DNA from: Lepus europaeus
Taxonomy: Eukaryota > Chordata > Mammalia > Lagomorpha > Leporidae
Direction of reading: 5' to 3'
DNA: 64,000 nucleotides
Assembly: GCF_033115175.1 (NCBI RefSeq)
Contig: NC_084828.1
Coordinates: 96,225,388 to 96,289,387, forward strand
This document shows positions 63,701-64,000 of the stretch, one piece after another (the stretch's first letter is position 1; each line of letters starts with the position of its first letter). The position numbers and the translations under genes were made by a program. Under the pieces are notes generated by a model. The model was not told the origin of the DNA and did no database searches. It saw only the letters and a list, made by a program, of their open reading frames with translations.

Positions 63701-64000
63701 ATGATTTTGTGAGTCTTATATGGTCTGCAGATTAGACAGTCCTCACCCATGCATTAAGCTAAATGCCTGCCCCCTTCAAAGATAACTTTGAATGAAGGTG
63801 AACTATCCCCCTTACAAACTGTCCGTTTCAGACAAAGAGATCAGATACAAATAGTACCTTACTATGACCATTTGATTTTTCAGTCAGATCAGGAGACTGA
63901 GATCTATTTCTGGGACTAGGCCACTCTTCTCCAATCAAAGATGTCCTCAGGGAGACCTTGTTTAATTGCTGAATGTATAGGAAGAGCAGAAACTGCAGGG
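48654..64000 (-). CDS. TBCCD1: TBCC domain-containing protein 1, 3' five coding exons
   Basis: Five exons (63858-64000, 58763-59129, 54692-54878, 54039-54536, 48633-48783) join in one frame with matching phases and encode 440 residues. With an expected 557 in total, about 117 N-terminal residues lie beyond the right edge. TBCCD1 acts at the centrosome and basal body; its loss in human cells displaces the centrosome from the nucleus and disrupts Golgi and cilium organisation. The C-CAP/cofactor C-like domain starts near residue 290, at the beginning of the third visible exon, and forms a beta-helix-type fold. The catalytic arginine finger of TBCC and RP2 falls, by eye, in VCRRLSVSSTTDC, where a Ser (about residue 388) occupies the site, so GAP activity on tubulin or ARL3 is not expected. 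No frameshift or stop interrupts the exons. Confidence 0.95.
49400..49500 (+). repeat. Short mariner-like repeat, copy 2
   Basis: Contains 'tttgcaccaacaaatttacc', 'ttttaattcagcttcttcat' and terminal 'aaactttttgaagttcc', matching copy 1 internally and the inverted end of copy 3. Confidence 0.5.
50253..50614 (-). repeat. C-type SINE with 10-bp duplication
   Basis: CCTAATTACT lies at 50243-50252 and 50615-50624. A GGGA/GA-rich tract is at 50300-50350. Confidence 0.93.
50630..50935 (+). repeat. C-type SINE
   Basis: Head 'gcactggggcataacaggta', tail 'caaatgaataaataaatcat'. It is convergent with the SINE just to its left. Confidence 0.88.
51628..51757 (-). repeat. Short mariner-like repeat, copy 3, right end lost
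   Basis: Starts GGAACTTCAAAACGTC. Read on the minus strand it contains 'ttttgtaccaaaatgaattt', equivalent to the 'tttgcaccaaaataaac' of copy 1. A young SINE follows at its broken end. Confidence 0.5.
51760..52080 (-). repeat. Young C-type SINE
   Basis: T-run and GACAGGCAGAGTAGACAG at the left, head 'gagccgcggcgccggc' at the right. CTACAA-type flanks at 51754 and 52081 suggest a duplication overlapping the T-run. Confidence 0.9.
52150..52245 (+). repeat. MIR 3' fragment
   Basis: 'Tacttggcacatactaagtg' then 'ctcagcacctactacctatt' is the MIR terminal motif. Confidence 0.65.
52246..52789. other. AT-rich intronic stretch, nothing recognised
   Basis: TBCCD1 intron sequence without exon, RNA gene or nameable repeat. 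Confidence 0.4.
52790..52915 (-). repeat. MIR fragment
   Basis: 'Cagccagagagggtaaacaa' then 'ctcagggtcatacagcaagt' is the reversed MIR centre. Confidence 0.65.
53015..53146 (+). repeat. Rabbit-type L1 3' end, short fragment
   Basis: A G/A-rich stretch then 'ggaactgtacctatgaaaca' and 'catgaaatctgttctctttg' resembles the ends at 27000 and 56880. Confidence 0.55.
53155..53484 (-). repeat. Young C-type SINE with 8-bp duplication
   Basis: AGTAATAA lies at 53147-53154 and 53485-53492. Intact head 'gccatggcgccggcc'. Among the least diverged copies in the window. Confidence 0.94.
53646..53828 (+). pseudogene. 5'-truncated processed retrocopy of an unknown mRNA 3' end
   Basis: A GC-rich, CpG-containing block of about 170 bp in AT-rich intron ends with CAATAAAGCAGAGGGGAATTG, then an A-rich tail. 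It is flanked by a perfect 14-bp duplication, TAAAGAAGGGAGTC (53632-53645 and 53829-53842). The left duplication follows TT, as expected of L1 endonuclease. The body reads as a 3' UTR and has no SINE homology. The parent gene is not recognised. It lies in the TBCCD1 intron on the opposite strand. Confidence 0.85.
54039..54536 (-). CDS. TBCCD1: TBCCD1 exon encoding the rest of the TBCC domain
   Basis: A 498-bp exon. The first A completes a split Arg codon, followed by 165 codons (SVTIEKCRNSTFVLG to EARLT) and AA of a split Lys. Acceptor CATTTTTCAG/A, donor ACAAA/GTGAGT. It contains the position that carries the arginine finger in TBCC and RP2 but is Ser here. Confidence 0.96.
54537..54691 (-). 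other. TBCCD1: TBCCD1 short intron
   Basis: A 155-bp intron, donor TTACG/GTAGGC, acceptor TTTTTCAG. No repeat except an A-run. Confidence 0.93.
54692..54878 (-). CDS. TBCCD1: TBCCD1 exon at the start of the TBCC domain
   Basis: A 187-bp exon. TT completes a split Val codon, then 61 codons from EGTARRAKIACNTHV to SFIYLLSPL and CG of a split Arg. Acceptor CTTAAATAG/TT. It is too short to show as a long open frame and was found by splice and protein continuity. Confidence 0.95.
55147..55477 (+). repeat. C-type SINE with 13-bp near-perfect duplication
   Basis: AGAACTGTTTTCA (55134-55146) and AGAATTGTTTTCA (55478-55490) flank it. Intact A and B boxes. Confidence 0.94.
55850..56925 (+). repeat. 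Rabbit-type L1 3' UTR with internal duplication
   Basis: The right part (56636-56920) repeats the L1 end seen at 26755-27020. The left part contains two copies of a roughly 130-bp unit, each with 'aaaactt(a/g)ttctcaa' and 'tcttatgtctcataagtt', the first interrupted by a SINE. Confidence 0.65.
56043..56364 (-). repeat. C-type SINE nested in L1
   Basis: Flanks GAAGATATTCTT and GAGGATACTCTT form an imperfect 12-bp duplication. Confidence 0.9.
56952..57271 (+). repeat. C-type SINE with 9-bp duplication
   Basis: AATAATTTT lies at 56943-56951 and 57272-57280. It is inserted next to the L1 tail. Confidence 0.93.
57577..57909 (+). repeat. C-type SINE
   Basis: Head 'gggaccactgctgtggtgta', tail 'aactaaataaataaatgttt'. 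A diverged flank duplication is possible. Confidence 0.88.
58763..59129 (-). CDS. TBCCD1: TBCCD1 exon upstream of the TBCC domain
   Basis: A 367-bp exon of 122 codons from NWNDYSHQAFVSYHLSDLLE to KKLAWAHQ, plus G of a split Val. Acceptor ATTTTTTTTAG/AAT, donor CAAG/GTATTT. It encodes the helical linker between the N-terminal region and the TBCC domain. Confidence 0.95.
59374..59721 (-). repeat. Young C-type SINE with perfect 16-bp duplication
   Basis: TAACATATTTAATCTT lies at 59358-59373 and 59722-59737. The longest and cleanest duplication in the window, indicating a recent insertion. Confidence 0.96.
59738..59850 (-). repeat. MIR fragment
   Basis: 'Gatgtcattatcattcccac' then 'aaattagaaaacaaagacat' and 'taataaacttgccacaaag' is the reversed MIR centre. 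Confidence 0.65.
60260..60598 (-). repeat. C-type SINE, oldest subtype
   Basis: Reversed tail 'aagatttacctattcatgta', body 'agatctcccacatgagaggc', head 'gctgcactacaacatcgttc'. Confidence 0.82.
61223..61555 (+). repeat. Young C-type SINE with 9-bp duplication
   Basis: TGAATTATC lies at 61214-61222 and 61556-61564. Bipartite head 'ggccggcaccgtggcttaac' and pure A tail. Confidence 0.94.
61560..61690 (-). repeat. MIR fragment
   Basis: 'Gacaagttaacaaacttgcc' then 'taaagtcatgtgattattaa' is the reversed MIR centre, next to the young SINE. Confidence 0.6.
61697..62020 (+). repeat. C-type SINE with 8-9 bp duplication
   Basis: CACCATCT lies at 61687-61694 and 62021-62028. Tail 'caaatacataaataaatctt'. 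Confidence 0.9.
62950..63235 (-). repeat. C-type SINE, oldest subtype, degraded
   Basis: Reversed tail 'aaacttatatgaaaggcaga' and body 'ggtctccctcgttggtggta'. The head is unrecognisable beyond 'cttaagcactcc'. Confidence 0.72.
63323..63629 (+). repeat. C-type SINE with 12-bp duplication
   Basis: AAAAATTAGCCT lies at 63311-63322 and 63630-63641. The first bases of the head are missing. Confidence 0.93.
63858..64000 (-). CDS. TBCCD1: TBCCD1 exon, partial at window edge
   Basis: 47 codons from LQFLLFLYIQQLNKVSLRTS to KSNGHSK, then donor AGTAAG/GTACTA. The exon continues beyond the right edge, so its start is unknown. It matches the TBCCD1 segment just N-terminal of the NWNDYSH exon. Confidence 0.93.

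Larger units (their letters stand above)
59130..63857 (-). other. TBCCD1: TBCCD1 intron, 4.7 kb
   Basis: Phase 0, donor AGTAAG/GTACTA, acceptor TTTTAG/AAT. It contains six C-SINEs and MIR patches. The stretch 62,021-62,949 is AT-rich and contains a 17-bp tandem pair at 62693-62725. No exon or RNA gene recognised. Confidence 0.92.

Overview
The window is nuclear DNA from a lagomorph, most likely the European rabbit. The main evidence is about 50 copies of a tRNA-derived, A/B-box SINE of the rabbit C-repeat (CSINE) type, in both orientations, many with intact target-site duplications. Rabbit-type L1 3' ends and older pan-mammalian repeats (MIR, MER5, Tigger, MLT1-like, L1M) support this. There are no bacterial features, CRISPR arrays or operons. 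Nearly all open frames longer than 60 codons are chance frames inside SINEs or GC-rich DNA.

Layout. Bases 1 to about 32,700 are intergenic and repeat-rich, and I find no protein-coding gene there. Notable items are a non-repeat CpG island (1621-2040), three helically spaced GATA-type sites (6536-6564), a 45-bp tandem duplication, a Tigger relic and nested LINE/SINE stacks. Bases 32,727 to about 38,715 hold the complete gamma-S crystallin gene CRYGS on the minus strand. It has three coding exons, canonical splice sites, a TATA box, a possible MAF site and a nearby AATAAA. From about 40,675 to beyond the right edge lies TBCCD1, also on the minus strand. Five coding exons are visible, giving about 440 of an expected 557 residues. 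A further non-coding terminal exon, separated by a 6.9-kb intron that carries two probable solo LTRs, is inferred.

The order CRYGS then TBCCD1, both on the same strand, matches my recollection of human 3q27, where DGKG lies beyond CRYGS and DNAJB11 lies head-to-head beyond TBCCD1. Neither flanking gene is in the window. CRYGS is a lens structural protein. TBCCD1 is a broadly expressed centrosome/Golgi-positioning protein. The two genes are neighbours but have no known functional link.

I found no convincing undescribed biological system. The best leads are the inferred spliced 3' UTR of TBCCD1, a GC-rich retrocopy with a perfect 14-bp duplication, the orphan CpG island and the GATA triplet.
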